Source: SLRI01 sp964393275
GTDB lineage: Bacteria; Pseudomonadota; Alphaproteobacteria; Geminicoccales; Geminicoccaceae
Length of the DNA: 64,000 nucleotides
Direction of reading: 5' to 3'
Assembly: GCA_964393275.1 (NCBI GenBank)
Contig: CAYMTA010000007.1
Location: 1-64,000, forward strand
The position numbers and the translations under genes were made by a program. Of this stretch, positions 17,836-27,360 are shown piece after piece (the stretch's first letter is position 1; every line of letters begins with the position of its first letter). The notes under the pieces were generated by a model. It was not told the DNA's origin, did not search any database, and was given only the letters and a program-made list of their open reading frames with translations.

Positions 17836-19491
17836 TCATTCGGTGAGATAGCCGCGCCTTCGGTCACGCTCGATCAGCTTCGGATCGCGCTTTTCCGGGT
17901 CGCCGTAGCCGCCGCCGCCCGGCGTCTCGATGCGGATGGTGTCGCCCGCCCCGATGCGGATGTTCTGCGCCTTGGAGAGGTGTCTCGGGGTCTCGCGGCG
18001 GCCGTCGGCGTAGGCGATCTCGATGCGGTTGGGTGCCCCGTCCTCGCCGCCCAGCACACCCTGCGGGCCGAAGCGGCCGTGATCCATGACGAAGCTGGCA
18101 TTGGCGGTGCCGCGGCGCAGCGTGACGGCGTAGCGGAGCCCCATCCCGCCCCGGTGCCTGCCGGCCCCGCCCGAGCCCTCGCGCAGCGCGTACTCCTCGA
18201 AGAGGATGGGGTATTGCTGCTCCATCACCTCGAGCGGCGCCGATTTGGAGATGCCGATGGTCGAGCAGCCATAGGCCAGCCCGTCGGTCCGGGCATTGCC
18301 GCCATAGCCGCCGCCGGTGATGTGGTACATGACGTAGCTTCGCTGGCGCAGCGGATCGAAGCCGCCGAGCGCGAAATTGCCCGACGTGCCCGCCGGGGCC
18401 GCCGTCACCCGATCGGGCACCGCCTGGACCAGTGCGGCGAAGACCGCTTCCGCAATGCGCTGCGACACCTCGGCGGCGCAGCCGGAGACCGGCCGCGGGT
18501 ACTCGGCATGGAGGAAGGTGCCGCGCGGGTCCTCGATCAGGAGCGGCTCGAACAGGCCGGCATTGATCGGCACCTCGGGCCAGATGTGCTTGACCGCGAG
18601 ATAGACCGAGCTTCGGGTCGTCGCGATCACCGAGTTCATCGGCCCCTGGCAGGGCGGCGAGCTGCCGGCGAAATCGAAGGTTAGCGTATCCCCGGCCTTG
18701 GTGACGGCGAGCTGGATGGCGAGCGGCTCGTCGACCACCCCGTCGGAATCCACCCAGGCCGTGCTCCGCCAGCTACCCTCCGGCAAGGCCGCGATCTTCG
18801 CCCGCATCTGTCGCGAGGCCGCCTCGCGCAAAAGGACGATCGCCGCCTCCACCACGCCCCGGCCATAGCGATCGAGCAGGGCGGTGAGCCGCCTCGCCCC
18901 CACCTCGAGCGCCGCCGCCTGGGCCCGGATATCGCCGATCCGCTGGTCGGCGACCCGGATGTTCGATATGATGATGGCGTAGATCTCGGGGTCCATCCGG
19001 CCCCGCTTGAAGAGCTTGACCGGGGGCAGGCGCAGCCCCTCCTGCTCGATCTCGGTCGCACTCGCCGAGAAGCCGCCCGGCACGGCACCGCCGATATCCG
19101 GCCAGTGGCCGGTGTTGGCCAGCCAGCAGAAGGGCTCGCCTTCGAAGAAGAAGGGCTTGACGAAGCGCACGTCCATGAGATGCGTGCCGCCGAGATAGGG
19201 ATCGTTGACGATATAGACGTCCTCGGGCTCGGGCGGCGCCGTCTCGCCCGCCTCGATCTTGCCGATCACCGCCTTCGCACTGTCCTGCATGGTGCCGACG
19301 AAGACCGGCAGGCCCAGCTCGCCCTGGGCGATCAGGGCGCCATCCACCCAGCCATAGAGCCCGTCCGAGCGGTCGTTGGCCTCGGCGATCACCGGCGAGA
19401 AGGCGGCCCGGCTGAAGGCGATGTCCATCTCGTTGCAGACCTGGACCAAGCCCGACTGGATGACGGCGAGGGTGACGGGATCGAGGCTCAT
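17836..19491 (-). CDS. hyuB: Hydantoinase B / 5-oxoprolinase beta-type subunit
   Basis: This 551-residue protein is of the HyuB family, partner of HyuA in ATP-dependent N-methylhydantoinase, 5-oxoprolinase and related carboxylases such as acetophenone carboxylase. The N-terminus MSLDPVTLAVIQSGLVQVCN is typical, as are NDPYLGGTHLMDVRFVKPFF (about 91-110), GHWPDIGGAVPGGF (about 124-137) and the C-terminal GGGGYGDPEKRD near 526-537. It is the last gene of the large minus-strand catabolic unit. Its partner hyuA lies upstream but the two are separated by a gene on the other strand. My inference is that the HyuAB pair opens a cyclic amide produced by the ring-reducing enzymes encoded further upstream. 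Confidence 0.9.
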   Translation of the reverse strand: MSLDPVTLAVIQSGLVQVCNEMDIAFSRAAFSPVIAEANDRSDGLYGWVDGALIAQGELGLPVFVGTMQDSAKAVIGKIEAGETAPPEPEDVYIVNDPYLGGTHLMDVRFVKPFFFEGEPFCWLANTGHWPDIGGAVPGGFSASATEIEQEGLRLPPVKLFKRGRMDPEIYAIIISNIRVADQRIGDIRAQAAALEVGARRLTALLDRYGRGVVEAAIVLLREAASRQMRAKIAALPEGSWRSTAWVDSDGVVDEPLAIQLAVTKAGDTLTFDFAGSSPPCQGPMNSVIATTRSSVYLAVKHIWPEVPINAGLFEPLLIEDPRGTFLHAEYPRPVSGCAAEVSQRIAEAVFAALVQAVPDRVTAAPAGTSGNFALGGFDPLRQRSYVMYHITGGGYGGNARTDGLAYGCSTIGISKSAPLEVMEQQYPILFEEYALREGSGGAGRHRGGMGLRYAVTLRRGTANASFVMDHGRFGPQGVLGGEDGAPNRIEIAYADGRRETPRHLSKAQNIRIGAGDTIRIETPGGGGYGDPEKRDPKLIERDRRRGYLTE

Positions 19492-19517
19492 GGCGTGCCT
19501 TTCCGATTCGGCAAAGC

Positions 19518-19523
19518 TATAGT
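19518..19523 (+). promoter_or_regulatory. Possible -10 box of a leaderless DUF29 transcript
   Basis: TATAGT matches the sigma-70 -10 consensus in 5 of 6 positions. Transcription would be expected to start at or next to the ATG of the DUF29 gene at 19530. No good -35 box is present at the right distance, so this is tentative. Confidence 0.3.
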
Positions 19524-19529
19524 CGGGGC

Positions 19530-20009
19530 ATGGCGACGGACATGCAGCGGCTCTACGACGAGGACTTCTACGCCTGGACGCAGGCGCAGGCCCGTGAGCT
19601 GCGCCGCTTCGCCGACACGCGCCCCAACCTGCCGCTCGATCTGCCGCACCTCGCCCTGGAGATCCGTGACTTGGGCAAGGAGCAGCGGAACGCCTTGCGG
19701 AGCCTGGTGCGGCACATCCTCGTCCATCTGCTGCTGCTGCGATTCTCGCCCGCGAGCGAGCCGCGCCGCGGTTGGCAGGCCGAGGTGGCGGTGGCCCGCG
19801 CCGATGGAGCCGATCGCCTGACGGCCACGCTGCATCGTGGCCTGCAGCGCGAATTGCCGAAGCTCTACACGCAGGCGCGCAGCCTCACCCGGCTCAGGCT
19901 CGAGGACCATGGCGAGCCGGCCGAGCTGCCCGACGCCTGCCCCTTTAGGCTGGCCCAGGTGCTCGACGAAGGCTGGTATCCCGATCACGACGCTACGCCC
20001 CGACCGTGA
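19530..20009 (+). CDS. DUF29 domain-containing protein
   Basis: This 159-residue protein is of the DUF29 family. It shows the family hallmarks: YDEDFYAWTQAQARELRRF (about 8-26), DLPHLALEIRDLGKEQRNAL (about 36-55) and the LVRHILVHLLLLRFSP helix (about 58-73). The function is unknown; DUF29 genes are often multicopy in alphaproteobacteria and cyanobacteria. It lies on the plus strand between hyuA and hyuB, overlapping the hyuA 3' end by 17 bases and starting 38 bases from the divergent hyuB start. A TATAGT box sits 6 bases upstream of the ATG, which would fit a leaderless transcript. It looks like a later insertion into the catabolic cluster. Confidence 0.85.
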   Translation: MATDMQRLYDEDFYAWTQAQARELRRFADTRPNLPLDLPHLALEIRDLGKEQRNALRSLVRHILVHLLLLRFSPASEPRRGWQAEVAVARADGADRLTATLHRGLQRELPKLYTQARSLTRLRLEDHGEPAELPDACPFRLAQVLDEGWYPDHDATPRP

Positions 20010-22041
20010 TCAGCAGATTGCCGAGCCGGTCGACCTCCACCCTGTCGCCCGGCTCGATCACCGTGGTCGCATCGAGCTGCTGGACGATCGCCGGGCTCTG
20101 GAACGTGGTCGAGAGCGGCAGCTTCTGGCGGTCGTAGACCGGCGTGGCATGCCAGGCATCGGCGAACCAGACCGGCCGCTCGGCGAGGCGGGCACCGGCG
20201 AGGTCAGAGGCGCGCTTGTCGCCCGCGACCAGCGCCTCGGGGGCGAGGTCCGGGCGATGGCCGATCAGCGTGGTCACGAGGTTGACCAGCATCGCCCCGA
20301 TCTCCGGCAGGCGGACGGCGAAGCGCTGGAAATAGGCCTCGGCGAAGCGCTCCTGCAGCGCTTCGAGGGGCAGGGAGCCGTCCAGGAGCTCGCCTTCCGG
20401 CAGCGCCACCCGGATCAGATGCGTCTGGCCCCTAAACTGCATGTCGGCGGCAACCAGCAGCGTCTCGCCCTCGATCGGTGTCGTCTCGCGCGCCAGCGCC
20501 GCCCGGCCCTCCGCCCGCTGCTCGAGCGCCACCTCGCGCAGCTCCGCCATGTCGAGCCCGGCCAGGGGGCGGTTGAGCGTGCGGACGAAATCGTGCCGGG
20601 CATCGGCGACGAGGCACCCCAGGGCATTGGTCACCCCCGGCCGGGGCGGCACCAGCACGCGCGGAATGCCGAGCTCGCGCGCCAGCGCTGTCGCATGCAG
20701 CGGCCCGGCCCCGCCGAAGGCCAGAAGCGCGAAGTCGCGCGGATCGTGGCCGCGCGCCACCGAGGCCATGCGGATCGCCCCGGCCATCCGGTCGTTGGCG
20801 ATCCTGAGGATGGCGGCGGCCGCGTCGACGGCGGAGAGGCCGAGCGGCTCGCCGATCCGCGACAGCATGGCCCGCTCGATATCCGCCATGGAGACCGGGT
20901 GGTCGACCGAAAGCAGCCGGTCCGCCGGCAGCCGGCCGAGCAGGAGATTGGCGTCGGTGATGGTGGGCTCGGCGCCACCCCGGCCGTAGCAGATCGGCCC
21001 CGGATCGGCGCCGGCACTCTCCGGGCCGACCCGGAGCAGGCCCGCCTCGTCGAGCCGGGCGATCGACCCGCCACCGGCGCCCAGCGAGTTGACGTCGACC
21101 ATCGGCACGTGGACCGGCATGGCGTAGTCGAGCTCGAGCTCGGCGCTGACGCTCGGCACGCCGCCCAGGATCAGCGCCACATCCGAGCTGGTGCCGCCCA
21201 TGTCGTAGGTGATGACGTCGGCGAAGCCCGCGTGGCGCGCGGTCCAGGCGGCGGCGATGACCCCGGCGGCCGGGCCGGACATGACCGTCTTCACGGCATC
21301 CTCGACCACCATGCCGGCCGGCAAGGTCCCGCCATTGCCCTGGACGATCAAGAGCTCGTGGGCGTAGCCGCCGGCCTGGAGCCGCCGGGCCAGCCGCTCG
21401 ACATAGCGATCCAGCACCGGCTGCACCGCGGCGTTGACCGAGGCCGTGCAGCCGCGCTCGTATTCCCGGTACTCCGAGAGGATCTTGTGGCCGACCGTGA
21501 CGTAGCGATTGGGCCAGATGGCGCGGACGGCCGCCTCGGCGGCCAGCTCGTGCGCCGGGTTGGCATAGGAATGAAGGAAATGGATGACGACCGCCTCGCA
21601 GCCGGCGGCCAGGAGCGCTCGTGCCCGCATCGTCACCTCGGCCGGATCGAGCGGCACCAGCACCTCGCCCTCGGCACTCGTCCGCTCGGCCACCTCGAGC
21701 CTGTGGGGCCGCTCGATCAGGGGCTCGAACGTGCCGGTCATGCCGTAGGGGTTGGGCCGCGTGCGCCGGCCGAGCTCGAGCACGTCCCGAAAGCCCCTGG
21801 TCGTGATCAGCCCGACCTTGGCGATCTTGCGCTCGAGGAAGGCGTTGGTGGTGGTCGTGGTGCCGTGCACCAGCGTCGCCACGCGGGCCAGGTCATGGCC
21901 TGAGGCGGCGATCGCGGCCAGGACCCCGTCGGCCTGGTTGGGTGCTGTGGTCGGCGTCTTGACGACGCCGATCGCCCCCCGGTCGTCCACCGCCATGAGG
22001 TCGGTGAAGGTGCCGCCGACATCGACGCCGATCCGGATCAT
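19993..22041 (-). CDS. hyuA: Hydantoinase A / 5-oxoprolinase alpha-type subunit
   Basis: This 682-residue protein is of the HyuA family, the ATP-binding subunit of N-methylhydantoinase/oxoprolinase-type enzymes. The N-terminus IGVDVGGTFTDLMAVD (about 4-19) is the actin-fold phosphate loop. VHGTTTTTNAFLERK (about 58-72) and GLITTRGFRDVLELGRRTR (about 77-95) are family signatures. VITYDMGGTSSDVALI (about 271-286) and LLAFGGAGPLHA (about 446-457) form the second nucleotide-binding half. These enzymes couple ATP hydrolysis to cleavage of a cyclic amide, or in relatives to carboxylation. The gene follows livF by 16 bases in the same unit. A lactam from reduced pyridine or pyrimidine rings is the substrate I infer. 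Confidence 0.92.
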   Translation of the reverse strand: MIRIGVDVGGTFTDLMAVDDRGAIGVVKTPTTAPNQADGVLAAIAASGHDLARVATLVHGTTTTTNAFLERKIAKVGLITTRGFRDVLELGRRTRPNPYGMTGTFEPLIERPHRLEVAERTSAEGEVLVPLDPAEVTMRARALLAAGCEAVVIHFLHSYANPAHELAAEAAVRAIWPNRYVTVGHKILSEYREYERGCTASVNAAVQPVLDRYVERLARRLQAGGYAHELLIVQGNGGTLPAGMVVEDAVKTVMSGPAAGVIAAAWTARHAGFADVITYDMGGTSSDVALILGGVPSVSAELELDYAMPVHVPMVDVNSLGAGGGSIARLDEAGLLRVGPESAGADPGPICYGRGGAEPTITDANLLLGRLPADRLLSVDHPVSMADIERAMLSRIGEPLGLSAVDAAAAILRIANDRMAGAIRMASVARGHDPRDFALLAFGGAGPLHATALARELGIPRVLVPPRPGVTNALGCLVADARHDFVRTLNRPLAGLDMAELREVALEQRAEGRAALARETTPIEGETLLVAADMQFRGQTHLIRVALPEGELLDGSLPLEALQERFAEAYFQRFAVRLPEIGAMLVNLVTTLIGHRPDLAPEALVAGDKRASDLAGARLAERPVWFADAWHATPVYDRQKLPLSTTFQSPAIVQQLDATTVIEPGDRVEVDRLGNLLITVGA

Positions 22042-22057
22042 CCGCCCTTCCCCTCCC

Positions 22058-22764
<707 letters not shown>

Positions 22765-22768
<4 letters not shown>

Positions 22769-23529
22769 CCGGCCTCCCTGTCGAGCGAGCTGCCGAGATA
22801 GACGGCGCGGACCTCGGGGTCGTCGCGCACCTCCCCGGGCGGGCCGGCGGCGATCAGCTCACCCCGGTGCATGACCATGATCCGGTCGGCATGGCCGAAG
22901 ACCACGTCCATGTCGTGCTCGGTGAAGAGCACGCCGACACCGTCGGCCCGGGCGATGGTCGAGGTCAGCTCCATCAGCGCCAGCCGCTCGGCGGGCGCCA
23001 TGCCGGCCGTGGGCTCGTCCATCAGGAGCAGCCTCGGCCGGTTGGCGAGGGCGACCGCCAGCTCGACCCGCTTGAGGTCGCCGTAGGCCAGGAGCCCGCA
23101 GGCGCGCTCGGCGAGCCCGGCGATGCCGACCCGCAGGAGCAGAGCCTGCGCCGCTTCCGCATGGGCGAGCCTGGCCCGGCCGAGGAGATCGAACAGCCGG
23201 CGATGGGACGAGAGCAGCGCCATCTGCACGTTCTCGCGCACCGTGAAGGAGGGTAGGATCTGGGTGATCTGGAAGGTGCGCCCGACCCCCATTCGCCAGA
23301 TCCGCCTGGGCGGCCACCCGGTGACGTCCTGGCCCAGCACCCGCACCCGGCCGGCGTCGGCCCGAAGCTGACCCATCAGCATGTTGAAGCAGGTGCTCTT
23401 GCCGGCGCCGTTCGGGCCGATCAGGGCCACGATCTCGCCGGGTGCGACGGTGAAGCTCATGCCGCTCACCGCCTGCACCCCGCCGAAGCGTTTGGCGAGG
23501 CCGTCGGCCTCGAGCACCGCCCCGCTCAT
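22765..23529 (-). CDS. livG: Branched-chain amino acid-type ABC transporter ATPase (LivG)
   Basis: This 254-residue ATPase has Walker A GPNGAGKSTCFNML (about 37-50), the LivG-type insertion with MGVGRTFQITQILPSFTV (about 83-100), a short and degenerate signature region around CGLLAYGDLKRVELAVALA (about 143-161), and Walker B LLLMDEPTAGMAP (about 167-179). The signature reads LLAYGDLKR rather than LSxGxxR, which is common in LivG proteins. The start was set at 23529 because its ATG overlaps the permease stop (ATGA). Confidence 0.93.
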
Positions 23530-25418
23530 GAGGAGAGCTCCGGCCGGATGCCGACGAGGCGGCCGAAGCGGGCCTTGATGAAGCCGGCGAGGCCTTGCGG
23601 GAAGAGCAGGACGACGGCGATCACGGCGAGGCCCAGAAGAAGCCGCCACATCTCGAGCCGGAAGAGGAGGTCCTTGAGCCAGGTGAGCGCCGCCGCCCCG
23701 ACCAGTGGCCCCGAGAGCTGCTGCACGCCGCCGAAGAACACCATGATGATGCCGTCGAAGGAGCGGAAGATCGCCATCTCGTTCGGAAACACGCTGCCCT
23801 TGGCGTAGGCATAGAGCCCGCCGGCGAGGCCGGCGAAGGCGCCGGCGAGCGTGAAGGCGACCCATTGCTGGCGGCGGACGTCGATGCCGATGGCCTCGGC
23901 CCGAAGCGGGCTGTCCCGTCCGGCCCTGAGCGCGTAGCCGAAGGGGCTGCGCAGGCCGTGCCGAAGCGCCAGGATGCCGGCCGCGCAGCAGGCGAGGACC
24001 AGCCAGTAATAGGCCACGCGGTCGCTCGCCCAGGGCGAGCGCCAGATGCCGAGCAGGCCATCGTCGCCGCCGGTCACGGCACCCCACTGGAAGACCACGG
24101 ACCAGACGATCTGGGCGAAGGCGAGGGTCAGCATGGCGAAGTAGACGCCCGACAGCCGCACGCAGAACCAGCCGATGACCAGCGCCAGAAGGGCCGCGGC
24201 CGGCGGGGCCAAGGCGAGATTGAGCGCCATGGGTGTACCGGCATGCTGGACGAGCAGGGCCGCCGCATAGGCGCCACCGCCGAAATAGGCGGCATGGCCG
24301 AAGCTGACGAGGCCGCCAGGGCCGATGATCGCGTGCAGGGAGGCGGCGAAGAGGGCGAGGATCAGGATGTCGATCAGGAGCACGAGCCCGTAATCGCCGA
24401 GCCAGAGCGGCGCGGCGACCAGGAGGGCGATGAGCAAGGATGCCAGGGCCTTGAAGCGCCAGCTCGTCGGCCGGAGCGGATCGTCGAGCATCTGCCGACC
24501 CTGGCCCGCCAGCTCCGGCCGGCCGAGCAGGCCGAAGGGCCGGACCACCAGCACCACGGCCATGACCAGGAACATCATGACCAGCGTCGATTGCGGGATG
24601 AGGAGGACGCCGAAGGCCTGGAGCTGGCCGATCAGCACGGCCGCGAGGAAGGCGCCGGCGATGCTGCCCATGCCGCCCACCACCACCACGACGAAGGCGG
24701 CGGCCAGCACGTTGAAGTCCATCAGCAGGTTGGCGCCGCCCTTCGGCAACTGCAAAGCACCACCGAGGCCGGCCAGGAACGAGCCGAGGAAGAAGACGCC
24801 GGTGAAGAGCCAGGCCTGGTTGACGCCGAGTGCCCCCACCATCTCGCGGTCGGCGGTGGCGGCCCGGACCAGGATGCCGAAGCGCGTCTTGTTGAGCAGC
24901 AGCCAGAAGAGCAGCAGCACGAGGGGGCCTGCCGCGATCAGCACCAGATCGTAGCGCGGCAAAGGCTCGCCCAGGATCATGATCGCACCCCGCAGGTCCG
25001 GTGCGCGGGGCCCGAGCAGGTCCTGCGGACCCCAACCCCAGAGCGTCAGGTCCTGGACCACCAGGATGACGCCGAAGGTGGCGACGAGCTGGAAGAGCTC
25101 GGGCGAGCGGTAGATGCGCCGCAGGATGACGACCTCGACCAGGGCACCGATGGCGCCGACCACGAGGGCGGCGCAGAGCAGTGCTGTCCAGAAAGCCAGA
25201 TGGCCACGGCCGAGAAGGTCGCCGAGCAGCGCCACCAGCGTCAGGCCGATATAGGCGCCCAGCATGTAGAACGAGCCGTGCGCGAAATTGACGACCCGGG
25301 TCACCCCGAAGATCAGGGACAGGCCCGCCGCGACCAGGAACAGGCTGGCGGCGCTCGACAGGCCGGTCAGGATCTGCACGAGAATGAAGCCCAAGTCGGC
25401 AGCTCCCGGCGTGGCCAC
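23526..25418 (-). CDS. livHM: Fused LivH-LivM permease of LIV-type ABC transporter
   Basis: One 630-residue protein carries both membrane subunits of the importer. Residues about 1-295 are LivH-like, with the diagnostic GLSLIFGVTRVVNFAHGSFYM (split around 32-52) and VVGGMGSIAGAFLAAVLIG (about 244-262). Residues about 325-620 are LivM-like, with GGLVSFGHAAYFGGGAYAAA (about 374-393) and GLAGGLYAYAKGS (about 535-547). The join is a short hydrophilic stretch (about 296-320). LivH and LivM are normally separate genes, so this is a true fusion with no stop or frame change between the halves. The start is GTG at 25418, 51 bases after the binding-protein gene. Confidence 0.93.
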   Translation of the reverse strand: MATPGAADLGFILVQILTGLSSAASLFLVAAGLSLIFGVTRVVNFAHGSFYMLGAYIGLTLVALLGDLLGRGHLAFWTALLCAALVVGAIGALVEVVILRRIYRSPELFQLVATFGVILVVQDLTLWGWGPQDLLGPRAPDLRGAIMILGEPLPRYDLVLIAAGPLVLLLFWLLLNKTRFGILVRAATADREMVGALGVNQAWLFTGVFFLGSFLAGLGGALQLPKGGANLLMDFNVLAAAFVVVVVGGMGSIAGAFLAAVLIGQLQAFGVLLIPQSTLVMMFLVMAVVLVVRPFGLLGRPELAGQGRQMLDDPLRPTSWRFKALASLLIALLVAAPLWLGDYGLVLLIDILILALFAASLHAIIGPGGLVSFGHAAYFGGGAYAAALLVQHAGTPMALNLALAPPAAALLALVIGWFCVRLSGVYFAMLTLAFAQIVWSVVFQWGAVTGGDDGLLGIWRSPWASDRVAYYWLVLACCAAGILALRHGLRSPFGYALRAGRDSPLRAEAIGIDVRRQQWVAFTLAGAFAGLAGGLYAYAKGSVFPNEMAIFRSFDGIIMVFFGGVQQLSGPLVGAAALTWLKDLLFRLEMWRLLLGLAVIAVVLLFPQGLAGFIKARFGRLVGIRPELSS

Positions 25419-25469
25419 GTCAGCGACGCGGACGGGCGGGGATCTCGCCCGTCCGCACGGATTATTGGC

Positions 25470-26690
25470 TCAGTTCGCGACCGGCCGCAGCTTCGCCACC
25501 ATCTCCTCGGGCGGCAGGTACGCCTCGCCGGGTGCGTAGTACCAGTCGCGCATGGTGCCGCGGCCGTCCTCTACCGTGGTGTAGCCGACCCAGGCGCCGA
25601 GCGAGGCCTGATGGTCCGAAGGCCGGAAGGTCAACAGCCCCTCCGGCGTCTCGAACTCGAGCCCGCGCATCGCCTCGACCAGCTTTTCCGGATCGGTGTC
25701 GCCGCCGCTCTTCTCGAGCGCGGCACCGAGCGCCAGGATCGAGTCGTAGCCGACGACCGAGCCGATCCTCGGATAGTCGTCATAGGCTTCCTGATAGCGT
25801 TTCAGCCAGTCGACATAGGCAGGTTCCTGGATCTTGTCCCAGGGATAGCCGGTCACCAGCCAGCCCTCCGGCGCCTCGTCGCCGAGCGGGTCGATATATT
25901 CGGGCTCGCCGGTGAGCACGCTCACCACGAACCGGTCATCGAACAGGCCACGATCGGTGCCCTCGCGGACGAATTTGGCGAGGTCGGCCGCGAAGGTGAC
26001 ATTGAAGATCGCGTCCGGCTCGGCCGCCGAGAGGGCCAGCACCTCGGCCCCCGCATCGATCGCGAAGAGTGCTGGCCACTGCTCGCCGACCCATTCGATG
26101 TCGGGCCGCTTCCTGCTCATGATCTCCTTGAAGGCGGCGACCGCCTCCTGGCCATAGGAATAGTTGGGAGCGATCGTCGCCCAGCGCCTGGCCGGGTTCT
26201 CGGCCGCGATCTCGGCCAGCATCGCCGCCTGCATGTAGGTCGAGGGCCGCAGGCGGAAGGTGTAGCGGTTGCCGCTCTGCAGCGTCAGCGCGTCGGCAAG
26301 CGGCTCGGCGGCGAGATAGAGCACCTTGTTCTGCGCGGCGAAGGACGAGACGGCGAGGCCGATATTGCTCAGCGTCGTGCCGGTGAGGATGTCCACGCCC
26401 TCGCGGCTCACCAGCTCCTCGGCGACGCGGACCGCCTCGCCCGGCTCGCCGGCATCGTCACGGCTGATCAGCTCGAGCACCCGTCCGTTGATGCCGCCCG
26501 CCGCGTTGATCTCGTCGATCGCGAGCTGCATCCCGCGCTTGGCGTGCTCGGCGTGCTGCGCCATCCGGGTATAGGAGTTGATGTCGCCGATCCTGATCGG
26601 CTCGGCCGCGAGGCTGCCGGTGGTGAACAGCAAGGCGGCAATCGCCGCCAGCCTGGGCACGCCGGCATTCACCTGTCGTCTGGTCGTCAT
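25470..26690 (-). CDS. LIV-type ABC transporter substrate-binding protein
   Basis: This is the periplasmic receptor of the importer, 406 residues, of the Leu/Ile/Val-binding (type I) class. A signal peptide covers about residues 1-29 (ending SLAA). The mature start EPIRIGDINSYTRMAQHAEH is followed by GMQLAIDEINAAGGINGRVL (about 54-73), the usual domain I signature. LTGTTLSNIGLAVSSFA near 106-122 forms part of the ligand cleft. A purine-rich ribosome site precedes the ATG. It lies 85 bases after the AA-synthesis family gene, and its ligand is probably the heterocycle or a derivative handled by the neighbouring enzymes. Confidence 0.92.
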   Translation of the reverse strand: MTTRRQVNAGVPRLAAIAALLFTTGSLAAEPIRIGDINSYTRMAQHAEHAKRGMQLAIDEINAAGGINGRVLELISRDDAGEPGEAVRVAEELVSREGVDILTGTTLSNIGLAVSSFAAQNKVLYLAAEPLADALTLQSGNRYTFRLRPSTYMQAAMLAEIAAENPARRWATIAPNYSYGQEAVAAFKEIMSRKRPDIEWVGEQWPALFAIDAGAEVLALSAAEPDAIFNVTFAADLAKFVREGTDRGLFDDRFVVSVLTGEPEYIDPLGDEAPEGWLVTGYPWDKIQEPAYVDWLKRYQEAYDDYPRIGSVVGYDSILALGAALEKSGGDTDPEKLVEAMRGLEFETPEGLLTFRPSDHQASLGAWVGYTTVEDGRGTMRDWYYAPGEAYLPPEEMVAKLRPVAN

Positions 26691-26775
26691 GAGCCGTTCT
26701 CTCCCTCTCTTGTCGTGTCGCTCTTCATACGGCCATCATGACCGACCGTGCAGCCTCGATCATCCGCCCGGCCGC

Positions 26776-27360
26776 TCAGCGCAGCCCGTCCTGCCCCTTG
26801 ATGTCGCCGGCCTCGAGGCCGCCCATCCGGGCATGCGGCCGGCCGCCCGTGGTCATCGCCAGGCAGAAGACGATCTCGCCCCGTCTCGGCGCATCCGGCA
26901 CGCGGACCTCGATGGCGCTGAAGTGGCTCCTGACATAGGCGGCGTTGATGTGGTGCAGCGGCACGTCCAGGGCAGCGCCGATGCCGCCCAGCTTCTTGGT
27001 CGAGGGCACGATCGCCCTGGCATCGCCGAGCAGCTCGCGCATCGCGTAGCCGCCCGGCACATGCCAGAGCGCACCCTGCTCGAGCTCGCCGTCGGCGCCG
27101 ACGATCGAGCCCTTGCCATAGCTTTCGATTCGCCTCGGATCGCCGCCCAGCGCCTGGATCAACTTTTTCGACATCTCGAGCCCGAGCGGCTTCAAGACGT
27201 CCATCGCCTCGGCGAGCTCACCGGCACTGGCGAAGCGGCCGGCGAACGGGTTCCTGAACACCGCCGCCACGGCACCGCGCAGCAAAGGCCGGTCGAGACG
27301 CGGCCCGCCGTCCGAGTGGATCTCCTCGACCGTGACCTGCGTCTTCCTCAGCTCGAACAT
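26776..27360 (-). CDS. 'Amino acid synthesis' family protein (AA_synth/DUF1185)
   Basis: This 194-residue protein is of the poorly characterised 'amino acid synthesis' family. Typical segments are MFELRKTQVTVEEIHSDGG (1-19), RNPFAGRF (about 36-43), GKGSIVGADGELEQGALWH (about 82-100) and ARAIVPSTKKLGGIG (about 113-127). The family name is historical and no reaction is established to my knowledge. The start overlaps the end of the UPF0280 gene by 13 bases, and both sit just downstream of the hydroxynicotinate-reductase-like gene. A role in the heterocycle pathway, for example as a hydrolase or isomerase, is inference from position only. Confidence 0.85.
   Translation of the reverse strand: MFELRKTQVTVEEIHSDGGPRLDRPLLRGAVAAVFRNPFAGRFASAGELAEAMDVLKPLGLEMSKKLIQALGGDPRRIESYGKGSIVGADGELEQGALWHVPGGYAMRELLGDARAIVPSTKKLGGIGAALDVPLHHINAAYVRSHFSAIEVRVPDAPRRGEIVFCLAMTTGGRPHARMGGLEAGDIKGQDGLR

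Noticed and set aside
23595..26741. Plus-strand open frame of over 1000 codons across the LIV transporter genes
   Set aside because: It runs antisense to several well-recognised genes and has a low-complexity, charged composition without domains.
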